Assembly (NCBI GenBank): GCA_037043015.1
Contig: CM073326.1
Coordinates: forward strand, 19,786,345-19,850,344
Direction of reading: 5' to 3'
DNA: 64,000 nt
Origin: Bryum argenteum
Lineage: Eukaryota > Streptophyta > Bryopsida > Bryales > Bryaceae
How positions within the stretch are numbered: the first letter of the stretch is position 1; each line of letters starts with the position of its first letter. The notes below the pieces were generated by a model. It saw only the letters and a list, made by a program, of their open reading frames with translations. It did no database searches and had not been told where the DNA came from. Positions 24,339 through 35,280 of the stretch are shown piece after piece. Both the position numbers and the translations under genes were made by a program.

Positions 24339-24483
24339 GAAGGTTCTAGAAGATTTTAGAAGCTTCCGGAAACTTCTGGAAGTTCCTGGAAGTCTCTGGA
24401 AGTTTTTGGAAGGTCCTTGAAGTTTTTGGAAGGCCCTGGAAGCTTCTGGAAGGTCTTGGAAGTTCTTGGAAGGTCCTAGAAGG
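24339..24483. promoter_or_regulatory. Heat-shock-element array (15 GAA units at 10-bp period)
   Basis: GAA occurs at 24339, 24349 and every 10 bp up to 24479, fifteen times in exact register. Intervening TTC triplets are perfect at 24344, 24364, 24374 and 24444 and degenerate elsewhere. Bases 24359-24381 form five consecutive perfect alternating units (GAA, TTC, GAA, TTC, GAA at 5-bp steps). A separate perfect three-unit element (TTC-GAA-TTC) lies at 24243-24255. This is the binding pattern of trimeric heat shock factor. Heat induction itself is inference. Confidence 0.75.
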
Positions 24484-24526
24484 TCCTAGGTTGAGGAAGG
24501 TTCTGGAGATCCTTCTTCTTAGCTAG

Positions 24527-24534
24527 TATATATA
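24527..24534 (+). promoter_or_regulatory. TATA box of the solo LTR
   Basis: TATATATA about 45 bp downstream of the heat-shock-element array and within the LTR, correctly placed to start plus-strand transcription around 24560. Prediction from sequence only. Confidence 0.55.
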
Positions 24535-26930
24535 GGAGTCGAGGCTGAGGGCAACTTCAGTCTCGACAACGCATCTCTTGGAGCTCTAGCTCATCTCTCT
24601 TGTTGTTGTTCGTGTAGTCTTCTTGTTAATTCAAGCTCATGTCAGTTCTTGTTAGTTTCCACATATTCTTATCATCTGTTTCCGTGTCCCTGACAACTGT
24701 GCGGACCCTGGAAGCGATATGTTTCTTGCAATTGCCATTGTAACGTCATCGTAAATATCCAGTAATTTCACGCAATCATCAACCTTAAACACGGCTCCAG
24801 TGGTCGTTGTTTGTGTACTTGCAACACCATGATCAAGTGAGCTGCTTGGAATCTCCCTCATGGTTGCAGTTGTAGGTTTGTCTGATGAAAACGTAATTGT
24901 TGTAAATGGTCTCTTTGAAGTACGCAAACGTCTTTTCTTCAGAATCCTGCCTGTTGCTAGCTATTGCTTCTCTTTTATTTCCTTCCATAATTTTTTCTGT
25001 TGGTTTTTTTGATCTATTGGAATGTCGTAATGGTTGTAAATCCTTAATCGCAAAGCTCTCCAATCCCGATACATTCATAAGTACTGGATCTATCTTCTGT
25101 CTTTTCATTCATATCTCTTCTATAGCTACAACTTCTGATTCCAAAAATTGTGTAGTATCATCATCGTCGCCAATGTTGTCCATCTCTAACTCATCATCAT
25201 TGTCACTATCCTCATCCTCGTCCTCTTCATCATCCATATCATCTTCATTTGACTCGTCCTCAATCTTTGTGTCTATATCCGCTTCATGGCCTTCTTCTCC
25301 TCGTGCCATATTTTATCGTGTCTTCTTCATCACTTTTATATTCATTGCCAGCAAATTCTTGTCATGCAAAATCAAGTACATACCATCATGTTGTCGAACG
25401 CACTCAGACAACCTCATGCTCCTTTCATTGTTATCATCAAAGCTTAAAATTTGAGATCTTTGAAACCCTCCTCAACGACTGCTGAGATATTTGAGGTGAG
25501 TCCCACTAGCGCTAGTGTCCAATCTTTTGACAAGTAACAATTAATCAACCTTGTTAATTCCTCCGCTGTTCTTCTCTTTGCATCTCCCTTTGTTGATGCA
25601 TACTTTGACTCACGATCATAAAAAGCTCGGTTTAGAGGCATTCCTGTACGAGATACATTGTCGATAGGGTTAAAATCTTTAGGACACATCATCACAATCA
25701 TCACTTCTTCTATCGCCTCAAGAGATACAACTTCTTGCCCCCCAAATAATAAGTTGTCTTTCCTTGTAGTTGTCTACAGTGTAAATACCCATGTTCGATA
25801 ACGAATGATTCGATGAGATTCTTGCAAATCATCCATCAAAAACCGCATGTTTGCACTCTCAAGACAAAGAAACACCACATTCCATGTAGGACAACCGCTC
25901 ATCCATCTCCCTAGTAATTGAATTGCTTCCTCGTAATCTTTTTCAATCTATGGTTTGTCCTCTTCAGCTGTACTTCTCCATCGACAGTCTACTACCAATT
26001 ATATTGGTCCCATTAACTAGTCACCTCCACTTGTAATTAGACCACCTCCATGCATAATATGCATTTCACGTTGCTCCTCTGATCCTTGAATTTGCTTCTT
26101 CACCTTTGTCTCCCACAACCACCTCTTCACACTGTAGGTGTCGTTCCCAAAAAATTTAACCTTTCCCACAAAACCCTTACCGTCATTAATAATATCGCGA
26201 TGATAAGCTCTTATGGCTCCTAATATCTCTTCGGCATACTTTTTCAGTGCAGAAACAAAAGCGTATAGTGGCGAAGCTCAATGATTGATAAAGCTTCTGC
26301 TGCCCAATTGCCCGAGTGCAATTAACGTATCATGCTCTCTTAACCTGAAAACATCGATATTAATAAATCCTTCATGGTTTTGTAGCTTCCAGCATGACCT
26401 TCCACTTCAAACCATCGCAAAGCATTCCTGACTGCGTATCGCTGTCGTAATCGTAGCAATACAAACTCCAGTGTCTTAGAAACGACTTCTCGGAAACGAC
26501 TTCTCAACGTCGTTGAAGTATAACTTGTAAGTATGTCTTGCCTCATCATACAATGATGTTCGTACAAGTTGGATGACCATTAATGCCCTTAGTGGCCTCA
26601 ACTAATCTATTGTCATAGAAGCAAGCTTTGGTTCTTTGACCTTAGCATTCTCTTGTCTTGTTCGTATATATTTTTTCCAAGCTTTTACTCTTGCCGGATC
26701 CAAATATAATATACGATTGTCCAAGTCGTATAATCGAATCAAAAGCTTCATCATACTCTCTGCGCGCGTGAGAGATCCAATCGTACAACTTTGTTGATAG
26801 CTTGGTGACTGTGAGATTTTTTTTATCATCCAATTTAAGACTCAAAATTGTCGCCATGCACATCAACATATCACCACGACGAACAATATCTTTGACTTCT
26901 CGCCCTTTGGGTCTTCCATAATAATCTCAT

Positions 26931-27909
26931 AACTCACGATTGCCTATCCTTCACTCCCATCAATGTATGCGTGATCAAATCCTACCGAAGTAATTGTCCA
27001 CACGGAGATTAAGCAGTTCCTCAGACATTGCCCCACATTGTAAAATCCAGGCACAAAAAACGCTCTCTAGTTGATGTGATCTATTGATGACAATGACGAC
27101 ACTGTAACTTTTATTCATGCAAGTGGCAGGACACGAATGGCAATGACTCAGCATACCACCGCCATCCTGAGATTGCCTAACAGATCCATTGCTCTGTCTC
27201 CGTGCGGTGGTGGCAGGAGCGGAGACTTGATCTCGACAAGGCAAGGGGACTTGGCCCGAGTTGTTGCAGCAGCCGGATGGGACCATTACCATCAGAGAAG
27301 TTGGGACAATTACCATTACAATTAGAGGAGTTGGAGTTGTCTCCATTCTTGAGTGAGGAGTTCACAGACAAACAAAGGCTGACCGCTCTTGTGCGCCTGA
27401 GCAAATGCCATGACATCAAGCCTACAACAAAGGATCACTACTATAGCAATGTCCGTCCGTTCGTGCTAATCCTAATCCAAATCCAAATCCAACCAATCTA
27501 CACACAATCGTTTTCCTGAGAAGCTTTCAAGAACCATCTCCCAACTTGCAGCAGCAGCAATCAAAAAGATTCTTCTCCCATCCGCTGTGCCTCCTCGTCC
27601 GACCGACCATTTCCACACTCCCTTGAATTCCGAGAGAGAGAGGAAGAGGAAAAAAGGTCTCCGCCCGCAGACTTCCCTTTGAGTACAGAGAGGTAGGAAA
27701 GAAGGAACGAGGTCTCCGCCCGCAGAGCTCTAGGGCGGGGACGAGGGAGACAAGGGAGGGACGGGTGGCAGTGCTGGTGCGGGTGCGGAGGAGTCGAGAT
27801 GATGGCGGTGATGGCAGGATCCGTGCGTTCCGCCGACGGCGAGTGCAGTCGTCTGCTAATGTAACAGTTTGAGTACTGTAGCAGTTTAAATTTAGAACAC
27901 AAACCACAT
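26931..27909. other. Intergenic stretch with unassigned open frames
   Basis: Overlapping open frames on both strands (27137-27519 plus; 26975-27419 and 27527-27907 minus) resemble no family I know. The segment 27540-27860 is GC-rich and dominated by Arg, Ser and Pro codons, more like leader or low-complexity DNA than a protein. Confidence 0.4.
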
Positions 27910-28063
27910 TAAGTACTTCTTGTCGTTCTTCACTCCACCGATAACAAGGCTATTCCAGAGAGGGTCGAACTTGTTGCGCCATTGGTACATGACGCGAATG
28001 AAGTAATTGTGAATCTCTAGTGGTCCCAGGTTGTTGCCATCGTTCCACATGTAATCGGTCGTA
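27910..28063 (-). pseudogene. PSMB4-like: Isolated exon of proteasome subunit beta type-4 (gene fragment)
   Basis: After a good acceptor (ATTGCAG, minus strand) the frame reads TDYMWNDGNNLGPLEIHNYF then VMYQWRNKFDPLWNSLVIGG and VKNDKKYL. This is diagnostic for the central part of proteasome beta-4 (PBG1 in plants), a 20S core subunit. About 51 codons are intact, but neither upstream nor downstream exons follow, and the frame soon stops (MWFVF stop) instead of continuing GMVNMIG. Best read as a duplicated or element-captured exon, not a gene. Confidence 0.85.
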
Positions 28064-29362
28064 CTGCAATCAAGCTCCTGTTTAGCTTGAGTGTGCGGCC
28101 ATCATAACATCGACTTTAAAACAAAATTGAAGCCCTGAGAAACTTGACTGTACTAGGCTTTAGAATCTTAAGTAAACAATCAAATTAAGTGAAAAGATTG
28201 ATACAAAAGAAAGCTTTGCTTAGTCTGTCAAAGGTGGACTTAAGGCCAACAAAAATATAAGCCCAAAGCTAAGGCCCCCTTAAACCTAGAGGTAAGAAGC
28301 CATGGAGACAATAATTTTAGCCAAAAAGAGAGATTGAAACATGATTTTGGAGCTCTCTTATTGCTTATATTATATATATATATATAAAACAAAAACAAGT
28401 CATAGTGCATTTTATAGCAAGGCATTGAAATGTGAAAATTGTTTCAGAAATGACCTTGCGTACTATACCATTGACCTTATTGGGAATTAATTTTTACCTT
28501 TTCTCAACATTCAGATATGACATTTTGAGTGAAGTGTCCGTATTTGACAAATCTCATTGATTTGGGTCTCTAATCAATTTTAGTTTCAGTGATTATTAAT
28601 GCAATTCAAGAAAGTGTAATTTTGTGGCATGCATTTTAATGCAAGTGATATTTGATTTAGGATTTTGAAAGATGGGGCATGTTATGTCATTTTGATTACT
28701 ATCGATTTTTCATGGACTTGTTTTCCATAAGAGTGATCTTATGATGGCACTTTGGGGATACTATGTCAAGTATCTTCAAGGCACTAGTAACTAGCTAGAA
28801 ACTAGTGTAGTTATGGTGTCTACTCTCAAAAGGGGGAAGTGAAACTGATTGTAATTGTTGAGAAGGAGAAGAAAGAGAGAACACAAGGAGGCATGGACAA
28901 AATTAGAAGTGAAACTTTTTTGTCTTGCAATATGAAAATGGTGGTTACAATAACGATAATGCAACGTCGACGACAAGATTTTCAAAGAGATGGTGAGAGC
29001 AAAAAAAAGCAGCAGCTAGAGTTGGACAGAGGGCAAGCAGCTGGTAAGTTTGGGTTTGCTTTCAGAGAAACGACATATGCACATGGATGAATATCGCTTA
29101 CTGTGGATGAATATTGATTGCTTCGGATGATTGTGTCGTGTAGATGAAAATATGCAATTTAAAAAACTCCACTTAGAACTTCAAACCTCTACTTGAGGAG
29201 AGTTTGTTTTACCTATCTTTGAATGTTTGATCCCTAGGACCGCAAATCCCATAAGTTTATTCAATTTTTGAAAATGCCATCCATTTCAAGAGTTTTGAAA
29301 ATGAAATTTGCTTTCGAAACCTCTTCCTAATTAAAAAGCATAGTTATTTTTCCATAGAGTTT
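28064..29362. other. Intergenic AT-rich stretch
   Basis: The part next to 28063 may be intron carried with the proteasome exon. A short TA run is at 28371-28386. An unassigned 83-residue frame (28839-29090) is rich in Lys, Glu and Gln. No mobile element ends seen. Confidence 0.45.
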
Positions 29363-29394
29363 ATGAAGAAGTGCAATATAACTTTGAAGTTGCT

Positions 29395-30210
29395 CTTGAA
29401 TATCTTTTGTACTCCAGGCCCGCCAATTATTTTATATATGAAATTACAGAATCATTCACAACTTAACGTCACTTGGAATACATCTGGGATTGGAAGAAAT
29501 TCATCATTCCATACATGTATACAGGTCCGGACGCATTCACGGGGATTTCCAAACCCCATCACTTTAGGTTTTATTTGAAAAACAATAAACCATTTGTTCA
29601 GAGCAAGGACTATGCTTGAGATTCATCATGGAAGGGCTATCAATGCGTAAATGAAGTGCCGGAAGGAGGTTCAAAACCGGAGTTCACCAAAGTGGAAGAG
29701 GCAACTGAACAAGAAATGAGAGCTTTGGAGGAATTTATCAAATGGAAAGAACAATGCGTCTTGAAGTTCATGCATGTTGAGCGTAATCTAGAAGCCATTG
29801 ACAATACAAAGTGCTTGTTACAATATCTCAGCGAATTTCCTAAGAAGAGCAACTCAGAAGTGTGGGAACAATCGAGCTTTTGGCCTGAATCTATGGAGTC
29901 GCAAAACCATGTTGAGAAGGAGGGGAATATGGATGGATTGGGAGGACTTCAAGTAGGCGAAGGCAGTTTGGACGCACCAACAATCTTGAATCATCTTCCA
30001 AAAGTACAAGAGAGGGGATATTTTGGGCCGAAACGTGACAAACTACGAAAGAGAAGCTACAAACCAACAAGGAAGCAAGGACCTGCTTATACGACACAAT
30101 ATACATCTTTGGAGGAATCCACATTGGAGCCTTATCTAGAATTTGAGCTATCTAACGCTGTTAAAGTTGGACATTCTCTTGTTATGTATAGCAGCATCGA
30201 TGATATGAGG
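29395..30210 (+). pseudogene. Unknown protein remnant, probably mobile-element derived
   Basis: In the frame starting near 29395 the translation contains IWDWKKFIIPYMYTGPDAF, then PHHFRFYLKNNKPFVQSKDY, broken by stops. Another frame is open from 29656 through about 30210 and carries acidic and Lys-rich segments (FIKWKEQCVLKFMHVERNLE). The open frame runs on to 30531, but after about 30210 the composition becomes GC-rich and unlike the preceding part. I recall similar HHFRFY-type proteins only as uncharacterised plant sequences; function unknown. Confidence 0.35.
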
Positions 30211-30531
30211 TCAGTGAATTATTTTTTGCTGATTTTTCGCACAAATCTTACCTCTTTTCAGCCCGTGCGAGGCTGCCCTTTTGCCAACACGGCAATAAGG
30301 CTGCGATGTAATCGCAAGTGCGCCGCCTACGATGGCTCGCCACTTTGCTTTCCTGCTCTCACCTTTCCCGCTGTGATCGCCTCCTTCGTTTTCAAATTTG
30401 AGGTGCCTTCGCCAGCTTCTCCTCATTTTTCGCTGATATTGCCAATTGTTGCAATCGCCCGGATTGGTTTTCATGCCATTTTGGCGCTGTCTCTCGAAGG
30501 GTCTCGCCAGTTGTCTTGTGAGTTGCAATGA

Positions 30532-32543
30532 TGTTTTATAGGTTGTTCTGTGTTTTGTATCTTTCTAAATTGTTCAATCTCAATTGGTCAGAATCGTCAG
30601 AGGGCCATTACACAAGATCTGGTATGCATGAGCTTAGTGTGGGAAGCCATTTCTTAGTTTGGAGACTGTTCGATTTAAAGCACTATTTGTGTTAGTGCGG
30701 CGCTCGGAGGGTAGACAAGGAAGCTGAAAGCACCAATGATCAGTTGAGCACATTCAAAAGCGTTTGTTTTGCTTTGCATGTGCATTCAGTTTCCACCTTG
30801 CTTTGCATTGCTATTGGGTGCATTGGGCGCATGAGTGCATCGCCGTAGGTTTTGTTGGGTGCATTGTGCATGTGTGTCGAGAACTGGGTGTCATGGCTCC
30901 GAACCAGGCAGATTTGTTCAAGTTTTTGTACGGGGGGCGTGTGAATGTCTCGGGAATTATAGAATTCAGTGATAGTCTCGAGCAGTCGTGTAACTTGGGC
31001 GAATCTGAAGGCACAGACAATGGCGGTTCCGAGTCATATGGCGACAACTTCTCTCTCGGGATGCTTCCAGTGTGAACCAAAAAAACCACCATAGAGTGGC
31101 ATTTGGTCACAAAGAATTTTAGGAAACAAGATTACATGAAGGGAAGAAGAAGAGCGAAGAGGAGAAAAGAAGAGAATGAGGGAGATAGAAAAAAAGAAGA
31201 AAATTACCACCGGCCGGATGCCGAGGGGAAAACCGTTTCAATACTCCGACTTTGGGAGCCGATTTCTCCCTCTCTAAAGATCGGATCAGGGCATAACATA
31301 TACCCCTGGAAAGCTCTTTTGTAGCTCTATCTACCCTAGAAATCTCAATAGCATAGGGAAAAAATTCCGTGACTGGTTGCTGTTTGAACACAGCTGATTT
31401 GTTCACTGCTGGGGGGAAACCGCTTTCGACACCCCAACTTTGGGAGCCAATTTCTCCCTATTTACGACTCGGATTTGAGCATGCTTACTACCATTAGAAA
31501 GCTCTACTTACAAGCTACCTATCACAAAAATCTCAATCAATTTGAAGAAAACTTGAGCGGCTGATGGGGGAAAGACCGAGAGACATTTGATGGGTATTAA
31601 TAGAATTGAGAGAAAGGACCCACGGCCTCCTTCTCTCAACAATTAAGCAAATTAAGAAGACATTCACTTGAGAAGGACTCTCCTTCTCCTATCAACTAAC
31701 AATTCAAAAGAAAGAAGAGCTCTCCTTCTCCTATCAACTAACAATTCAAAAGGAAGAAGGGCTCTCCTTCTCCTATCAACTAACAATTCAAGAGGAAGAT
31801 CAATGTGAACAAGAAGATCAAGAGACAAAGAAGGTGAAGAAGATGGAGGAGGAGGCCCATGGCCCTCCTCCTCCTACTCTAACTAGATGGAGGTGATTGT
31901 AACAAGCTTGGAAACAAGCTCTTAAATACAACATAAGGAGCCGCCAGAGAGGCGGCTCACCCTAACCCTACCAAGGCTCAAAGCCCTAATCTAAGGTCCT
32001 TGTAGATGAATGTTGCCCCAACTCCATGGCACTCCGTTCTTCAAACACACCAACTATTCCACCGGCTCTATGAATGAATGTAACTTACCAATGCCACCAC
32101 GAAGTTAGTTGAACAAAACCAAATACAATCAAATCACAAACACAAACATGAAAATTAAAAGTTAATTACGCAAGGCCAACGGTAAATATCTAACCCAAAG
32201 TCAAACAACTAATCTTACGCTAATTAAGGATCCACTAGGGGGCTTTTTACCTCCTCTAGGCCTTCCTCATCACATTAAGGATCCACTAGAAGGCCTTTTA
32301 CCTGTTCTAATCCTTCCTCATCAAACCATTCACTCCTAATCTAATCTAAACTCAAAATCGATGCTAAATAATCTACCCAAGGCCTTACGAAAATCATCTT
32401 TTAACATGCATATTATATTCACAACTTAAATATTTTGATTTTGTCAAATTACCCCAAAATTGCATTGTTCATTAACAATTCACTCACAAAACCAATGAAA
32501 AAACTTACAATAAAAGAAGAGAGCCAAATCAAGCTCTCACACA
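30532..32543. other. Repeat-bearing intergenic region
   Basis: Holds a diverged tandem duplication of about 150 bp (31226-31375 and 31413-31560, both with CTTTGGGAGCC and TTTCTCCCT), a triple 42-bp repeat (31681-31800) and two strong palindromes near 31846 and 31939. It also has a partial duplication around AAGGATCCACTAG (32226 and 32277). It looks like leader or LTR-adjacent DNA, but I cannot define element ends. Open frames at 30764-31075 and 31103-31324 are unrecognised. Confidence 0.55.
31681..31800 (+). repeat. 42-bp tandem repeat, three copies
   Basis: Units start TCCTTCTCCTATCAACTAAC at 31681, 31723 and 31765, nearly identical. Contiguous copies without unique spacers, so a minisatellite. 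Confidence 0.9.
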
Positions 32544-35280
32544 GTGAAACTTGCTTCGAGTAGTGAAAACGATCTACAGGTCCTGGACCCAGCGATTGCT
32601 AGTCCGTTGGTGGAGGCAACGAGGCTCAAGCGGCAAGGGTACGAGAAGAATCGTCAGCTCCATGATACATGGGCGACAATGTTGCCCTGGGTGGAGTCGG
32701 TGTTTGGGAGCGACGCTCGTGTCTATCAGGTAAGATGTACTGTTTGCACTTCTGCGGAAGGCCGAGATAATTAAGCTGCTGGTTCCGAAAATCGATTCTC
32801 TTTGGAAACATGCTGAGAGAAGGCGGACGGTTGTAGATACTGGGAAGGTAAAGAAGGGCCAACACTTCTTCTTGAGCACATGTGCTCATGTGAAGAATGA
32901 GCCCATATTCTTCGCGCGTGGTGGCAGCGAAACCGTTGTTCAATTGTTGCATGAAGGTGCCACAAAAGAGAAGGAGAAGAAGGTTGAGCAATTCCGGGTG
33001 GTGTTTCAGATTCTAAGTCATGGCCGCACAATGAACGATAACGAAGACCAGCGGGCCTTGCTGCAGCAGTTGAGAGTGTCCGATATGCCAAAGAAGCACT
33101 GGTCGGCGGCAAGCCGTTGGGAGTTTGCGGTCTGCTTGGTCGAGGTACTATCTGAACACACCAAGAATGTACTTGCAGACGCCCCCTATTTGTCGATCAG
33201 CGCCGATGAGATAACGTCTTAGACCACGAGCCCTGGCTTTCGTTGCATGTGTATGTGCCCGTGGGATTTGGCCGCATATCAATCTTGTTGGGTTTACAAC
33301 GTCTTACCGAAGGTAACTGTTTTGATGTCGTCACTGAGGCCATTATTGCCCATTTGTTTCATCATAGAGGCTTAGATGACCATTTTCTTGCATCAAAACT
33401 TGTATCATTTGGTGCCGATGGTGTATCGGTATTCCAGGGTTCCAGAAGCGGAGTTACCAAACAACTACAACGCAAACATGCTCCATGGATGCTTGGAATC
33501 CATTGGATGGCACACCGTACAAACTTGGCTGTGCAGCCAATATCTAACCTGCCTATAGTGAGAAAAGTTGAAACTCTTTGTCAGGCAATCTATGTCTACT
33601 TTGCAGCATTGCCCAAGAAGCACCTAGAGTTCTAAAATATTGCTGACCTTATGGAAACAGAGGGTCGTTCCATGCTGCGGAATGTGAAGACCCGGTGGAT
33701 TAGCTTCCTCCATCCACTTAGACGTGTTTTTTCAGAGTACAAAACTTTGATCGTGAAGATGTGCGAGGATGCGGCTGTCAAAGAGCCTAGCTTGACTGCT
33801 AAACAAGCTGCTACGAGGGACTTTGTCCGGCTCAACTACGAGCTGTCGGTGGATATTGGGACTCTCCTTGCCCTCCCATCTTTGATGCCTCTATTGGAAT
33901 CTGTAAACTTTCTCATGAAGTTCACACAGTCAAGACATGCATTTGTTTCTGACTATGTCGCGGCTGTGAAGATTTGTCAAGCCGAGCTCTTTATGATGTA
34001 TGTTGATGGGGAATTGCCATTTCAGTCGCAACACTTTCAGCACTTCTGCGATGCCGTGAATGATCACTCTTTTACAATCTCCCAAGAATGGGTTGTTGAC
34101 CTCAATAATGGCAGTGAGGCATTGAGTTTTCGAATTTCTGATCATACATACCCGACACACAAGCTCTGTAGCAGCACAAGTAAGAAACTCGACCTTTTTT
34201 CAAACTTTCAATTTTTTTTTAAGATCGTCACGTCAGCCAAGGTTCTATGGTCAGCTTTATCAGTGTTTGTCTTGTTCGTGTATCAGTCTAGAGAATCATC
34301 TCACTAGACTCAGTTGTGGTGAATGCGTGCTGCAAATCACCATTTAATTGCTGAGGTTGCTAAAATTCAATTTCATTTCTTCAGTTACAAATTAGACTGA
34401 AAATTATCAAAGTCACCCGATTGTGATTCTGATGGTTTCGTTGAAAGCAAGGATGTGTAAGCCGTCACAGTAGTCCGACAGTTGCTTAATCGTCTTATAG
34501 AAGGGTCACTGACGAGGTCCAACGTCATAAAGCGGCTGGCTGCACCGCTCTCTAGAAAGGTTGAATGCAGTCTAACGAACCCTTCACTTCTGTGTTTGAA
34601 CGGTCGAAGCTGACGGTGACCAGGGCGGTCTTCGAAGAGACTGTACGTGCCCTCAAGGCACAATGCCGCGATGTTGCGGAGCATCTGATCGGTGAGCTAG
34701 ATAGGAGGTTCCCCCAATTTGATCTTATGAATGCTTTGAGCATCGTAATCCCGGAGTTCTGGTTACAACCAAATGCGGACGAAATGTTCCCAGGGCACTG
34801 AAAATAGTCCGTGATCACTTCTGTATTACTCGAGACACTGTTGCAGGAACGTCTGATAAACCTAAGAAGGTGACTTATGAGCCCATGTTAGACGCAAGGT
34901 TGTTGGATTTGCAAACCAGCCTCTTTAAAATCACCAAGAAGAGCAATTCGGCGAGTGCCATGGCTGAGCCGATGTCTGAGAACCCACTAACGAAGTTGTG
35001 GGTGAAAGTTGGACAAAACGGTTTGATGAGAAGCCCCCTATCGGAGTTTATTAAACTCTCCAAGATCGTAGTCACAGCCGTCCTTCGCAGTGTGGAAGAC
35101 GAGAGGACGTTTTCCACATTGGCGTACATGAAGTCAAAGGTTTCGAATTGTTTGGGTGGGCATCTTGACACTTGTGTCAAGATTTTTGCGCAACCATGGT
35201 GGACGCAAGAAAACTTTCCTTACAACGCACCCATATCAAAGTGGAGTTTGAGCCGCAACCGTTACTGCGCAGAAGTGTAA
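32544..35280 (+). pseudogene. hAT-like transposase pseudogene (DUF4371/hATC type)
   Basis: A zinc-finger-like start (YQVRCTVC near 32727), then LLVPKIDSLWKHAERRR, SRWEFAVCLVEVLSEHTKNV and YLSISADEI. Next come a catalytic-core-like region (LVSFGADGVSVFQG, GIHWMAHRTNLAVQ, MLRNVKTRWISFLHPLRRVF, SVNFLMKFTQSRHAFVSDYV) and a C-terminal hATC-like region (SVEDERTFSTLAYMKSKVSN) near 35090-35150. Broken by a frameshift near 32757, TAG at about 33220, another stop after KKHLEF (33634) and further shifts around 34200-34870. It may once have had introns. Cut-and-paste transposase ancestry is well supported; terminal repeats were not located. Confidence 0.75.

Larger units (their letters stand above)
24220..24695. 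mobile_element. Solo LTR (476 bp) with heat-shock-element array
   Basis: Begins TGTCACGGACA and ends TGTCCCTGACA, an 11-bp inverted terminal match with one mismatch and the TG...CA ends of an LTR. Flanks are ACTGA (24215-24219) and ACTGT (24696-24700), a 5-bp target duplication with one difference. Removing the LTR and one flank copy joins the surrounding minus-strand frame without a shift, which supports these borders. No second LTR or internal region is present, so it is a solo LTR. Superfamily (Copia or Gypsy) unknown. Confidence 0.75.
24033..26930 (-). pseudogene. Decayed unknown reading frame, interrupted by a solo LTR
   Basis: Minus-strand open segments in changing frames follow each other from about 26900 down to 24033: 26869-26602, 26567-26340, 25704-25444, 25309-25109, 25108-24833, 24927-24652 and 24215-24033. 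Recognisable character: a Lys/Arg-rich part, an Asp/Glu-rich run (25200-25260) and a conserved-looking tail with LHNRMQPEGFYEVAVEKIIV and VGTMTAW. The tail faintly recalls the end of DNA-methylase-type folds (GT-rich motif), but I cannot support that assignment. The solo LTR at 24220-24695 sits between ...GSAQ and LHNRMQPEG. Probably an old mobile-element gene; family unknown. Confidence 0.5.

Noticed and set aside
31681..31800. Regularly spaced repeats resembling a CRISPR array
   Set aside because: Units are contiguous 42-mers without unique spacers, in plant DNA; a minisatellite.
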